NCBI RefSeq assembly: GCF_000223985.1
Contig: NZ_AFWV01000008.1
Coordinates: 62,001-126,000, forward strand
Reading direction: 5' to 3'
DNA from: Thiocapsa marina 5811
GTDB taxonomy: Bacteria > Pseudomonadota > Gammaproteobacteria > Chromatiales > Chromatiaceae
DNA: 64,000 nucleotides
The position numbers were made by a program, and so were the translations under genes. Numbering within the stretch: position 1 is the stretch's first letter; every line of letters starts with the position of its first letter. The notes under the pieces were generated by a model, which made no database searches, was not told the origin of the DNA, and worked only from the letters and a program-made list of their open reading frames with translations. Below are positions 16,757 to 25,355 of the stretch, in pieces.

Positions 16757-18148
16757 CTAGCATCGCATGTTTTCGCTGTTTTCGTCAGGCGGATCCGAGG
16801 TCGATTCGGACACCGGGGCGCAGGCGACGGCGGCGAAAGGCGGTCTTCGTTGCGGTTTGATCGGTTCGGTGCCGTCGCGTTCCCGCAGCCGGTAAAGATC
16901 GCTTTGAACCTCGTCCGTGCCCTCATCCGAGAGGGATCCTTGCCGTTGTGCGCCGCCGCACCAGTCGGACGGGTTCTGCGGCTTGCCGTTGTGGCGAATG
17001 GCAAAATAGAGCACGGGCTCGGCACGACCTCCGCTGTCGCCGCTCAGCGCGATCACTTCGCCTGTCGCCACCCACTCGCCGGTCTCCTTCAGAAGCGCCT
17101 CGTTGTGTCCGTAGATCGACATATAGCCTTCGCCGTGGTCGATCACCATGAGCAATCCGAATCCGCGCATCCAGTCGGCGTGAATCACCCGTCCGTCATG
17201 CACCGCGCGCACCTCCTCGCCTTGTCGGGCCGCCAAGAGCACGCCGTCCCAGCGCAGCTCGGAGTCGGGCTTAGGCGTTCCGAACTCGGCAAGGACCTCG
17301 CCGTGCAGCAGCGGCCATGTCAAGCGTCCTCGACGTTCGGGAAAGGGATCCCGCCGAATGTCGAGCTCGGCTCGGATCTGAGCCCGCTGTCGCAGATGCT
17401 CCACCAAGAGGCGCAGCGCCTCGGCATCCCGCTCCAGAACCTCGAGATTTTCCGTGCGACCGGCAATGCTCGCTTCCAATCGGGCCAGGACTGCGGCACG
17501 TTCCTCTCGCGCGGCCTCCAAGCGAACCCGCGCCGCCTCTTGGCGTCGTGCCAGCTCGATGAGGTGTTCCGCCTCGCGCTCGGCGTCGTGGGCCAAGCGG
17601 GTGAGGCGTTCGACACGCGTCTGGATGGCGATGATTCGACGCAGTTGTTCTCGGTTCAGGTACGCGAAATAGGAAAGAATGCGACTCGCCTGCGCGGTAT
17701 CTTCCTGATTCAGGAGAAGGCGTAAGCGGTCGGCCCGACCCATGACGTAAGCGGTACGAACCAAGTCCGCCCAAAGCGCGAGCTCCTTCTCGAGCGCGGC
17801 GTGCTCCTCGAGATGACGCACCCGCAATGCCTCCGCGACACGGGTTTGCTCGGCAACGGCACGCGCCAACTCTCTGCCGCCGACGGCCGCCTCGGCGACC
17901 TCACGTTCCCGCACCTCGAGCTCCGCGATCAAGGCTCGCCGGTCCGCGTGCTGCTCGGTGAGCTCCCGACCGACCGAATCGACCTGTCGCTCGATCTCCT
18001 GAAGGTCCTTCGCGCGCGTCTCCAAGGTCTCGTCGGACGCGGTCTCCACCGCAGCCGCCGGCGTCGTCACCAAGGCGCACGCCGTCAACAGCCAAGCCAA
18101 GCGACGCCCGATCCCATCGAGCGCTCGGTCAAGCCTGTCATCCTGCAT
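16757..18148 (-). CDS. envC: EnvC-like murein hydrolase activator (M23/LytM domain)
   Basis: Periplasmic protein of 463 aa. The start MQDDRLDR gives a signal peptide (RRLAWLLTACALVTTPAAA). A long coiled coil (about residues 30-260, rich in Arg/Glu/Ala) leads to a degenerate LytM domain (about 285-400). In that domain the metal-ligand positions of active M23 enzymes are not all present: VIDHGEGYMSIYGHN keeps parts, while DGVLLAARQGEEVRAVHDG replaces the usual HxGxD opening. This fits an activator of division amidases rather than an enzyme. It has an unusual Pro/Arg-rich tail after residue 405. Upstream, 280 bp separate it from the divergent regulator gene. Confidence 0.87.
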   Translation of the reverse strand: MQDDRLDRALDGIGRRLAWLLTACALVTTPAAAVETASDETLETRAKDLQEIERQVDSVGRELTEQHADRRALIAELEVREREVAEAAVGGRELARAVAEQTRVAEALRVRHLEEHAALEKELALWADLVRTAYVMGRADRLRLLLNQEDTAQASRILSYFAYLNREQLRRIIAIQTRVERLTRLAHDAEREAEHLIELARRQEAARVRLEAAREERAAVLARLEASIAGRTENLEVLERDAEALRLLVEHLRQRAQIRAELDIRRDPFPERRGRLTWPLLHGEVLAEFGTPKPDSELRWDGVLLAARQGEEVRAVHDGRVIHADWMRGFGLLMVIDHGEGYMSIYGHNEALLKETGEWVATGEVIALSGDSGGRAEPVLYFAIRHNGKPQNPSDWCGGAQRQGSLSDEGTDEVQSDLYRLRERDGTEPIKPQRRPPFAAVACAPVSESTSDPPDENSENMRC

Positions 18149-18390
18149 ACGGCGGCGAAGCCACTCGGGATGTCCTGTCGCAACGGTCCTGGGCACGGCT
18201 GTGGGGGGATCCTCGTTCGAATCGGTCGCTGGATTATACCCGTCGTCCGAGACCCGATCCGAAGGCGAGGAGACAACCGGTGAACGAAGGTTCGAGATTG
18301 ACCGCAAGCTCGAGCATAACCGGCATCTTGGGTCGGAGACAGGCGGCGACGGCGACGCACATCCGCTTCGCACTCCGCCGGAAAGGGTTT

Positions 18391-18410
18391 ATTATTGTAT
18401 TGTTAATAAT
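18391..18410. promoter_or_regulatory. AT-rich dyad, candidate operator of the ArsR-family gene
   Basis: ATTATT-N8-AATAAT sits directly upstream of the regulator gene in an otherwise GC-rich region, where a promoter -10 and an ArsR-family operator would be expected. Autoregulation is inferred, not shown. Confidence 0.45.
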
Positions 18411-18427
18411 TGATGAGACAGGATCCG

Positions 18428-18796
18428 ATGGTGAGCAATCTGAGCCAGTCTTCCCGCCCGGTCCTGAACGACCCGGTCGACGACCGCGACGAGATCAACC
18501 TGTTCGCGGACGATGCCGACATCGAGCGCGCATCCCGGTCGCTGAAAGCCATGTCGCACCCCTTGCGCCTGAAAATTCTCTGCACCCTTGGCGATCAGGA
18601 GGTGAGCGTCCAGGAGATCGTGGATCATGTCGGGACGTCCCAGAGCAACATCTCTCAGCACTTGGCAATTCTGCGCGACAAGGGGATCCTTGCGTCGCGT
18701 AAGGATGCAAATCGCGTGTACTACCGGGTCAGCGACGGACGAACACTCCAACTGATCGGGATGATGCGCGAGGTCTTCTGCCAACACGCGCACTGA
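18428..18796 (+). CDS. ArsR-family regulator with SqrR/BigR-type cysteine pair
   Basis: Winged-helix repressor of 122 aa. The HTH spans about residues 60-90 (SVQEIVDHVGTSQSNISQHLAIL), followed by the wing (SRKDANRVYYRVSD). Cys52 lies in LKILCTL and Cys118 in EVFCQ. The 66-residue spacing equals that of the sulfide/persulfide sensors SqrR and BigR, and no metal-binding ELCVCDL motif is seen. The Met at 18428 follows AGGA; TTG 18410 and ATG 18413 are alternatives without a ribosome site. It sits just upstream of a rhodanese gene, as many BigR-type genes do. Persulfide sensing is inferred from these two facts. Confidence 0.85.
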   Translation: MVSNLSQSSRPVLNDPVDDRDEINLFADDADIERASRSLKAMSHPLRLKILCTLGDQEVSVQEIVDHVGTSQSNISQHLAILRDKGILASRKDANRVYYRVSDGRTLQLIGMMREVFCQHAH

Positions 18797-18964
18797 AGCG
18801 ACACACTGCGGGATGACGCCCGCGCCCCTCCTCCTTATACTTCGCCACCTTAAATCATCCAGGGGCAATTTCGGGCAACTGCTTTCCCGATGCGCTCGGC
18901 TCATGGTCGAGGCGTCGGTCGCGGCGTCCGTGAAACCGCGCCCAATCAACGAGATCGCAGAGCG

Positions 18965-19393
18965 ATGCTGTTAGACCAAATCATGGAATTCGTGGGAAAC
19001 CACTGGTACCTCTTCGTGGCGTTGATCGTCATCTCGGGGTTGCTCGCCTACAACATCATCGTGGGCAGTAAAGGCAACGTCGAGCCCTTGGCCGCGACCG
19101 AGATGATCAACCATCAGGATGCGGTCGTGATCGATGTTCGCCCGGCAGCTGATTTTGCAAAGGGCCATATCATCAACGCAATCAACGTTCCGATGAACGG
19201 ATTCAAGAACCAGATCGCGACACTGAAGAAGCACAAGACCAAACCCATCATCATCAGCTGCCGGTCCGGCGCGCAGTCGGCGATGGCCTGCAGCCAGCTG
19301 CGAAAGGAAGGATTCGAGCAGGTTTTCAACCTGCACGGCGGGATCATGGCTTGGGAAGCCGCGAGCCTCCCGCTCACGCGCAAAAAACGCTGA
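18965..19393 (+). CDS. Membrane-anchored rhodanese-like protein (YibN type)
   Basis: A 142-aa protein with one N-terminal membrane helix (WYLFVALIVISGLLAYNIIV) and a rhodanese domain. The active-site loop is SCRSGAQS with the catalytic Cys, which carries a persulfide in the family. The order yibN-secB-gpsA is conserved in gammaproteobacteria, here without grxC. The ribosome site is weak (AGAG). A sulfurtransferase role next to a persulfide-sensor-like regulator is plausible but inferred. Confidence 0.88.
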   Translation: MLLDQIMEFVGNHWYLFVALIVISGLLAYNIIVGSKGNVEPLAATEMINHQDAVVIDVRPAADFAKGHIINAINVPMNGFKNQIATLKKHKTKPIIISCRSGAQSAMACSQLRKEGFEQVFNLHGGIMAWEAASLPLTRKKR

Positions 19394-19484
19394 ATCGCAC
19401 GTCAATCCCGGTGCCGGGTTGGGGTGCGCCGCGACTCATCCTTTTTCCCCATCGTCGATCCAGTCATCGATAAGGAACCACATC

Positions 19485-19985
19485 ATGGCCGAGAATGCCC
19501 AAAGCAACGACCCCCGAACCCAAGCGGAGCGACAGTTCTCCGTCCAGCGGGTCTATGTCAAAGACGCTTCGTTTGAATCTCCCAACGCGCCGGACATCTT
19601 CCGCGGCGAATGGAAGCCCAAGCACGAGCTCAACGTCAGCACGAAGGTCAATCGCATCCAAGAGGACCTTTACGAGGTCGTGCTCTCGGTCACCGTGTCG
19701 GCGCAACTCGGCGAAAAAACGGCTTTTATCGTCGAGGTGCAGCAAGCGGGAATCTTCGGCATCAGCGGCTTCGCCGAGCAGGAGATGGGCGCGATGGTCG
19801 GCGCCTACTGCCCCAACCTGCTCTTTCCCTATGCCCGGGAGGTCGTCTCCGATCTGGTCTCCAAGGGAAGCTTTCCGCAGCTCGTGCTGCAGCATGTCAA
19901 TTTCGATGCCCTCTTTGCGCAGCATCAGCAGGAAGCGATGCAGCGTGCCGCGGGCGACGCGGCAGAGCCGCCGAGCCAGCATTGA
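19485..19985 (+). CDS. secB: Protein-export chaperone SecB
   Basis: Tetrameric cytosolic chaperone (166 aa) that keeps preproteins unfolded and hands them to SecA. The Met at 19485 follows AAGGA. Conserved SecB segments are present: QRVYVKDASFESPNAPDIF, VTVSAQLGEKTAFIVEVQQAGIF, the GAYCPNLLFPYAREVVSDLV region and the C-terminal helix. The tail ends with an acidic/Pro stretch. It lies 8 bp before gpsA. Confidence 0.96.
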   Translation: MAENAQSNDPRTQAERQFSVQRVYVKDASFESPNAPDIFRGEWKPKHELNVSTKVNRIQEDLYEVVLSVTVSAQLGEKTAFIVEVQQAGIFGISGFAEQEMGAMVGAYCPNLLFPYAREVVSDLVSKGSFPQLVLQHVNFDALFAQHQQEAMQRAAGDAAEPPSQH

Positions 19986-19993
19986 GCGGAACC

Positions 19994-21037
19994 ATGCCGG
20001 GCGATTCTGCGCGGACCGCGCCTGCCCAGCCTGATTCCCGGCCGGCAGCAATCGCGGTCCTCGGTGCCGGATCCTGGGGAACGGCTCTTGCCGTGCTGTT
20101 GTGCCGGAATGGGCACCGCGTGCGGCTGTGGGGTCATGAGGTCGAGCAGATCGAGGCCTTGCGTCGGGACGGCGAGAATCGCCTTTTTCTGCCTGGAGTG
20201 CCCCTCCCTGAGGGATTGGCCGCGACAGCCTCGCTGGACGAGGCACTTGCCGGGGCGAGCGACTGCCTGATCGTCGTACCGAGTCACGCGTTCCGGCGGG
20301 TGGTGGAGCAGACCGCACGACGATTGCCCGAGACCATGGGCGTGGCTTGGGCGACCAAGGGCTTGGATCCCGCGAGCGGGGAGTTGCTGCATGCAGTCGC
20401 CCAAGAGAGTCTCGGCGCCCGCGCCCTCGCGGTCGTCTCCGGCCCCAGCTTTGCCCAGGAGGTCGCGCACGGCCTGCCGACCGCGGTCACGGTCGCCTCG
20501 GACGACGGGGCATACGCCGAGCGGGTTGCGCTGCGGCTTCACGGGGATCGGTTTCGGGCCTATACCAGCTCGGATATGGTCGGCGTCGAGGTGTGTGGAG
20601 CCGCCAAGAATGTACTCGCAATCGCCACCGGAATCGCCGACGGTCTCGGCTTCGGCGCCAATACCCGTGCTGCGCTGATTACGCGAGGTCTTGCGGAGTT
20701 GATTCGCATCGGTACGGCCTTGGGCGGACGCAAGGAGACCTTCATGGGTCTTGCGGGCATCGGGGATCTGGTCTTGACCTGCACGGACAACCAGTCGCGG
20801 AACCGGCGGATGGGCCTTGCGCTCGCTGCCGGGGCGAGCTTGGCAGATGCACAGGCCAAGATCGGCCAAGAGGTCGAAGGGGTCGTGACCGCGCTCGCCA
20901 TGCATCGACTCGCATTGCGTTTGGGCATCGAGATGCCGATCAGCGAGCAGGTTTTCCGGGTGCTTTACGAAGGGGTCTCCCCCGAGCGCGCAACCCGGGC
21001 CTTGCTCGAACGCGAGCCGAAGGCGGAGTTCGGCTAG
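19994..21037 (+). CDS. gpsA: Glycerol-3-phosphate dehydrogenase [NAD(P)+]
   Basis: Makes sn-glycerol-3-phosphate from dihydroxyacetone phosphate for phospholipid synthesis; 347 aa, cytosolic. The Rossmann motif is AVLGAGSWGTALAVLL at about residue 17, and the catalytic Lys lies in GVEVCGAAKNVLAIATGIADGLG. The substrate-binding segment TCTDNQSRNRRMG is present. An N-terminal extension of about 15 residues precedes the fold. AGCGGA lies upstream of the start. It follows secB as in E. coli. Confidence 0.95.
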   Translation: MPGDSARTAPAQPDSRPAAIAVLGAGSWGTALAVLLCRNGHRVRLWGHEVEQIEALRRDGENRLFLPGVPLPEGLAATASLDEALAGASDCLIVVPSHAFRRVVEQTARRLPETMGVAWATKGLDPASGELLHAVAQESLGARALAVVSGPSFAQEVAHGLPTAVTVASDDGAYAERVALRLHGDRFRAYTSSDMVGVEVCGAAKNVLAIATGIADGLGFGANTRAALITRGLAELIRIGTALGGRKETFMGLAGIGDLVLTCTDNQSRNRRMGLALAAGASLADAQAKIGQEVEGVVTALAMHRLALRLGIEMPISEQVFRVLYEGVSPERATRALLEREPKAEFG

Positions 21038-21181
21038 AGCACCTCCGGCATGACCTGTGTCCTCTCCAGCCTTGGTCCCGTCATGACAGGGCTAGCCCGG
21101 GCTAAGGACGCTGTTCGCACCGGAAAGCCGATCGCTTGACCGTTGACCTTGAAGGCATCTGCCTTGGATCGGGGAACAAAC

Positions 21182-21652
21182 CTATCGCTGAACAGCTCCC
21201 TCGAAACCTGTTTGACGCCATGCCTCGAACGCGACAATGGCCACGGCATTCGAGAGGTTGAGGCTTCGATTCCCGGGTCGCATCGGGATATAGAGGCGTC
21301 GCTCGGGCGGAAGGGTATCGAGCAAGGTCTTCGGCAGACCTCGGGTCTCCGGGCCGAACACAAATGCGTCGCCGGCTTCGTAGTGCGGGGTCGTGTAGAG
21401 GGTCGAGCCCCGGGTGGTAAACGCAAAGAGCCGCGTCGGACGAAGCACCCGGAGACAGGCCTCCATGTTTGGATAGACCGCGACCTCGGCCCATTCCCGG
21501 TAGTCGAGCCCGGCGCGCCGAAGGAGACGATCTTCGAGCGCGAACCCCAGCGGCTCGACGAGGTTGAGCCGCAAACCGCTGTTGGCGCAAAGGCGCATGA
21601 CGTTACCGGTATTGGGCGGGATCTCGGGCTCGTAGAGGATGACATCAAACAT
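21182..21652 (-). CDS. trmL: tRNA (cytidine/uridine-34 2'-O)-methyltransferase TrmL
   Basis: SPOUT-class methyltransferase (156 aa) that methylates the wobble-base ribose of certain leucine tRNAs. The family opening MFDVILYEPEIPPNTGN is intact, and the trefoil-knot motifs FVFGPETRGLP and IPMRPGNRSLNLSNAVAIVAFEA are present. The Met at 21652 is preferred over the GTG at 21655. It faces gpsA; in E. coli yibK also neighbours this cluster. Confidence 0.95.
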   Translation of the reverse strand: MFDVILYEPEIPPNTGNVMRLCANSGLRLNLVEPLGFALEDRLLRRAGLDYREWAEVAVYPNMEACLRVLRPTRLFAFTTRGSTLYTTPHYEAGDAFVFGPETRGLPKTLLDTLPPERRLYIPMRPGNRSLNLSNAVAIVAFEAWRQTGFEGAVQR

Positions 21653-21730
21653 CACGGATCCAGATCAGCAGGCATTTGCGGGCACGTCGATCTCGGTGGG
21701 AAACAACCGAGCGAAAAGCAGGGTCGCCTG

Positions 21731-21761
21731 TTGACCGAGACGTCTTGCTGCATGCTATATT
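21731..21761 (+). promoter_or_regulatory. Candidate sigma-70 promoter of the 74-aa protein gene
   Basis: TTGACC and TATATT are separated by 19 bp, longer than the ideal 17. A GC hairpin in the leader (GCCGCC-CCGA-GGCGGC, 21786-21801) follows before the start codon. Confidence 0.45.
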
Positions 21762-21825
21762 AAGGTTTAGGAAAGTTCTAACATCGCCGCCCCGAGGCGG
21801 CCAAAAACCCTATGGGGACACCGAC

Positions 21826-22050
21826 ATGAGCGATATCGCCACGCTGAAGAAGGAAAAGCAGGAGCTGATCGAGAAGATGCTCGGGATGCAAAAGCAATTC
21901 ATCGACCACGAGCATGAGCACGGGGTGTCGGGCAAGGATTACTGGGCGGCGACAGACGGGCTGCTGGTCAACTATCGGCAGGAATACCAGGACATGGCCA
22001 ACCGAGTCGTAGACATCGCACACGAGATCGTCGGCTCGGCACGCAACTAA
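21826..22050 (+). CDS. Small conserved-looking protein of unknown function
   Basis: A 74-aa soluble, highly charged, helical protein. The first 25 residues look like a short coiled coil (ATLKKEKQELIEKMLGMQKQF), then comes a DHEHEHG motif (His28, His30, His32), then a helical region with several aromatic residues. No signal peptide or membrane segment is seen. A GGGG ribosome site and a promoter-like sequence stand upstream, so it is probably a monocistronic gene. I do not recognise a family. Confidence 0.7.
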   Translation: MSDIATLKKEKQELIEKMLGMQKQFIDHEHEHGVSGKDYWAATDGLLVNYRQEYQDMANRVVDIAHEIVGSARN

Positions 22051-22130
22051 GCGGTAACGTTCGAGATCGAGCACGCGTCCGATATTTTGGGCGCGGCTCG
22101 AAGCACCGAGCTTCTTCCTCAATACGCCGA

Positions 22131-22514
22131 TCAGCGCAAGTGCTCGATATATTTAGGTGTATCGAGCATCGTTAGCCGTATCTCCTTTCCCTGCGCAACG
22201 AGCGGATCCGCAACGCCCTCGAACGTCAGCGCGCAACGCACGTGTCCGCGACTCTCGAGCGGAACCGGGATCATGTCCCGATAGGTGAAGATATTCTCGT
22301 CGATGTCGCCTCCCCGACAGACAAGGGGACCGGACGGAATCGTCGAAGCCTCCTCGACCCCGTCGATCACTAAATCCCCGGCCTGGTGCCAGCGTGTGCG
22401 CTCGTTCGAGCCCGTCATCGTCTTCACGAGATAGGCGCGCGAAAAATGCAAGCTCAGGCGTTCACCCTCGAGGTCGATCGAGGAGATCTCCGAGCCGTTC
22501 AGATCGATACTCAT
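22131..22514 (-). CDS. Hypothetical protein downstream of ntrC
   Basis: A 127-aa acidic protein without signal peptide or membrane segment. It has alternating beta-like stretches (SSIDLEGERLSLHFSRAYL, DLVIDGVEEAS, RGHVRCALTFEGV) that suggest a small beta-rich fold. The Met at 22514 is chosen because earlier in-frame starts lie inside ntrC. It is 88 bp after the ntrC stop on the same strand, so it may be the last gene of that operon. No family is recognised. Confidence 0.65.
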   Translation of the reverse strand: MSIDLNGSEISSIDLEGERLSLHFSRAYLVKTMTGSNERTRWHQAGDLVIDGVEEASTIPSGPLVCRGGDIDENIFTYRDMIPVPLESRGHVRCALTFEGVADPLVAQGKEIRLTMLDTPKYIEHLR

Positions 22515-22602
22515 ACTGTCCAAATCACTCTCCGGATCCGTTGTTGGATATCCAATGGTGTGCTCCGCGGATCGCCGAGCGTCGGGCACGTCCTCGATCC
22601 GC

Positions 22603-24063
22603 CTAGCCGATTTGGGGGCTCCGTGCCGAATCCTCATCCGACGAGGGCTCTTCCGGGTCGATCTCGATATCGAGCTGCAGTTCCTTGATCTTCCGAGTCA
22701 AGGTGTTGCGTCCCCATCCGAGGAGTCGTGCGGCCTCCTGCCGACGCCCGCCCGTATGCTCCAAGGCGGTTTGGATGAGGATCTGCTCGAATATCGGCAT
22801 GGCCGTGTCGAGCAAGGCACCCTGCCCCTGTTTGAGGCTTTGACGAACCCAACGGCGAAATACCGTTTCCCACGGCTCGTCGCGAGCCGGCTCGGAAAAC
22901 GAGGCATTGAGCTCGGGCGGCAGATCCTCGGCGTGAATCTCTTTGCCCGAGGCCATGACGGTCACCCAGCGGGCGGTGTTCTCCAGCTGGCGGACATTGC
23001 CGGGCCAGTCGAGCCGTTTAAGATGAGCGATCGCGCTCGGCGCGAGAACCTTCGGCTCGCAGGTCAGCTCCAAGGCCGCTTGGGCGAGAAAATGCCGCAT
23101 CAATACAGGGACGTCTTCACGCCGATCGCGTAGCGCCGGCAGGTGAATCCGGATGACGTTGAGGCGATGAAACAAGTCTTCGCGAAAGCGGCCTTGTCGG
23201 ACCAAGTCTTCAAGGTTCTGATGCGTTGCCGCGATGATCCGCACGTCCACTCGCGTCGGGGCAACACCGCCGACACGGTAAAACTCGCCGTCCGCGAGTA
23301 CCCGCAGAAGTCGCGTTTGAAGCTCGGCGGGCATATCGCCGATCTCGTCGAGAAACAAGGTTCCTCCGTCGGCTTGCTCGAATCGCCCTTCGCGGCGACT
23401 TTGAGCCCCTGTAAAGGACCCGCGCTCATGGCCGAACAGCTCCGACTCCAGAAGATCCCGAGGAATCGCGGCCATGTTCAGAGCGATGAAGGGCCGATCG
23501 CTGCGCGGGCTGTGGCGGTGCAACGCGCGCGCGACCAATTCTTTCCCGGTTCCGGACTCGCCGTTGATCAGGACCGTGATATTGGAACGTGCGAGTCTAC
23601 CGATCGCCCGAAAGACCTCCTGCATCGCTGGAGCCTCGCCGATGATATCCGGCGCCTTGCTCATCACGACCTCTTCCGGACGCTCCTCGCGACCGCGTCG
23701 ACAGGCCCGATTGACCTGGCTTACCGCCTCGTCGAGATCGAAAGGCTTGGGTAGATACTCGAACGCTCCTCCATGAAAAGCCGACACCGCGCTGTCGAGG
23801 TCGGAGTGCGCGGTCATGATGATCACGGGCAGGCCGGGGTAGCGGGCCGAGACTTGTCGCAGGAGGTCCAATCCATCGATCCCCGGCATGCGGATGTCGG
23901 TCAGGATGACGTCAGGCTGCTCGCGCTGGAGCGCTTCCATGACACCGACGCCGTTGGAGAAGCAGGTCACATGCATTTCCGCCTTGCGCAGTGCACGTTC
24001 GAGCACCCACCGAATGGATCTGTCGTCGTCGATGACCCAGACCTTCGGCTCCCGATTATTCAT
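22603..24063 (-). CDS. ntrC: Nitrogen regulation response regulator NtrC
   Basis: Sigma-54 activator of 486 aa. The receiver domain (1-120) has the phospho-acceptor Asp56 in DVILTDIRMPG and the acidic triad IDDD. The AAA domain (about 140-370) has Walker A GESGTGKEL, Walker B GGTLFLDEIGD and an L1 loop reading GSFTGA instead of the common GAFTGA. The Fis-type HTH lies at the C-terminus (GGRRQEAARLLGWGRNTLTRKI). The start overlaps the ntrB stop by 8 bp. The partner kinase and glnA adjoin, so the assignment as NtrC rather than another NtrC-like regulator is secure. Confidence 0.95.
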   Translation of the reverse strand: MNNREPKVWVIDDDRSIRWVLERALRKAEMHVTCFSNGVGVMEALQREQPDVILTDIRMPGIDGLDLLRQVSARYPGLPVIIMTAHSDLDSAVSAFHGGAFEYLPKPFDLDEAVSQVNRACRRGREERPEEVVMSKAPDIIGEAPAMQEVFRAIGRLARSNITVLINGESGTGKELVARALHRHSPRSDRPFIALNMAAIPRDLLESELFGHERGSFTGAQSRREGRFEQADGGTLFLDEIGDMPAELQTRLLRVLADGEFYRVGGVAPTRVDVRIIAATHQNLEDLVRQGRFREDLFHRLNVIRIHLPALRDRREDVPVLMRHFLAQAALELTCEPKVLAPSAIAHLKRLDWPGNVRQLENTARWVTVMASGKEIHAEDLPPELNASFSEPARDEPWETVFRRWVRQSLKQGQGALLDTAMPIFEQILIQTALEHTGGRRQEAARLLGWGRNTLTRKIKELQLDIEIDPEEPSSDEDSARSPQIG

Positions 24064-25138
24064 AGGCCGTCTCCAACGGCAGATAGACGTAAAACGTGGT
24101 CTCGCCTGGCCGACTCTCGCACTCGATGAGGCCTCCGTGTTGGTTGATGAGCTCTTGGGCGATGGGTAAGCCCAACCCCGTACCACCTTGGTGGCCGGAG
24201 ACCATCGGAAAAAAGATTCGATCCTCGATCTCCTGCGGAATTCCAGGTCCGTTATCACGGATTTGCGCCTGCAGGACAAGGCGATGACGGCGATTTCCGA
24301 TCGTGAATTGGCGCAGCACTCGCGTGCGCAGCTCGATGTGTCCCGCTATTCCAGCCGCAGCGGCGGCGTTGCGCGCCAGGTTCAGAAAGGCTTGGATCAA
24401 GCGGTCTTGGTCGGCCATGAAATCCGGAATACTCGGGTCATAATCGCGTTGCACGCGCGGACCGGCCGGCGACTCCGCAAGGATGAGTCCACGGACGTGC
24501 TCGAGGACGTTGTGGATGTTGACCAAAGCTCGGCGCGGCAAGCGACTTGGACCGACCATCCGGTTGACCAAGTCTTGGAGCCGATCGGCCTCGTCGATGA
24601 TGATTCGCGTGTACTCGCGTAATCCGGGATCCGGAAGCTCCTGCTCGAGCAACTGCGCGGCGCCGCGCAGTCCGCCGAGCGGGTTCTTGATTTCGTGTGC
24701 CAAGCCGCGGATCAGTGCCTGGGTCGCCTGGTGTTGAGAGAGCAGATGTTCCTCGCGGGTAATCCGAAGTTGACGGTCGACCTGCGCGAGCTCAACGAGC
24801 ACTTGATCTTGTGCATCGAAATGGTGCAACGGCAAGACGGTGCAGTTCACCGTCTTGGTGCGACCGTCGCCCGCGACGACATTGATCTCTCGCTCGGTAA
24901 AGGGATGGCGCGACTCCAGGGCGGCTTTCAGACGCTCTTCAACCTGGTGGTCGGGGCAGGGAAGGAGATTCAGAGCATGGTGTCCGATGATGTGTCGAGC
25001 ACTGATCTCGAAGAGCACCTCGGCGGCGGGATTGAGATACAAGAGACGTAAGTCCTTGTCGAATAGTAGGACAGCCGTGTTCAGGTGATCGAGAATCGTC
25101 CGCTCTAGGGCCGGCTTCGGGGCTGGCTGAATACTCAT
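24056..25138 (-). CDS. ntrB: Nitrogen regulation sensor kinase NtrB
   Basis: Cytosolic histidine kinase/phosphatase of 360 aa that controls NtrC under PII input. It has a PAS domain (about 10-115), the H-box GLAHEIKNPLGGLRGAAQLL with the phospho-His, then the N-box (LNLARNAAAAA), G1 (RDNGPGIPQE) and G2 (GGTGLGLPIA). There are no membrane segments, as expected for NtrB. It is separated from the DUF4124 gene by a 217-bp spacer. Confidence 0.95.
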   Translation of the reverse strand: MSIQPAPKPALERTILDHLNTAVLLFDKDLRLLYLNPAAEVLFEISARHIIGHHALNLLPCPDHQVEERLKAALESRHPFTEREINVVAGDGRTKTVNCTVLPLHHFDAQDQVLVELAQVDRQLRITREEHLLSQHQATQALIRGLAHEIKNPLGGLRGAAQLLEQELPDPGLREYTRIIIDEADRLQDLVNRMVGPSRLPRRALVNIHNVLEHVRGLILAESPAGPRVQRDYDPSIPDFMADQDRLIQAFLNLARNAAAAAGIAGHIELRTRVLRQFTIGNRRHRLVLQAQIRDNGPGIPQEIEDRIFFPMVSGHQGGTGLGLPIAQELINQHGGLIECESRPGETTFYVYLPLETAYE

Positions 25139-25355
25139 GATTTCTCATCCGAACGGCTGGCAAGCTCGCGCGTGACCGAGATCGCACGCGGAGACGAAGG
25201 CTTTGAGGTCGACGATCGGGCTGCGGGAGGCTTACGCAGGCGAACGGCGCGACAGGCGGAGTCGCGCCTGCGTGTCGACACCGGAGATATGCGAAACTCG
25301 TACCATCGCAGATCGGCTTAGGCCGATCGCAAAAGCCCTTACTCCTGCTGGAGGC
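25139..25355. other. Spacer with stable inverted repeats between the DUF4124 gene and ntrB
   Basis: Three stems are visible: ACGCAGGCG (25234-25242) with CGCCTGCGT (25265-25273); GGCGCGAC (25246-25253) with GTCGCGCC (25261-25268), which competes with the first; and GATCGGC-TTAG-GCCGATC (25311-25328). No coding sequence is seen. They may attenuate read-through into ntrBC. Confidence 0.45.

Noticed and set aside
21086-21100. TAGCCCGGGCTA palindrome between gpsA and trmL as a terminator
   Set aside because: No loop and no T-run; too short to call.
24064-24279. N-terminal extension of ntrC
   Set aside because: The receiver domain begins at 24063 (MNNREPKVWVIDDD) and the extension overlaps ntrB.
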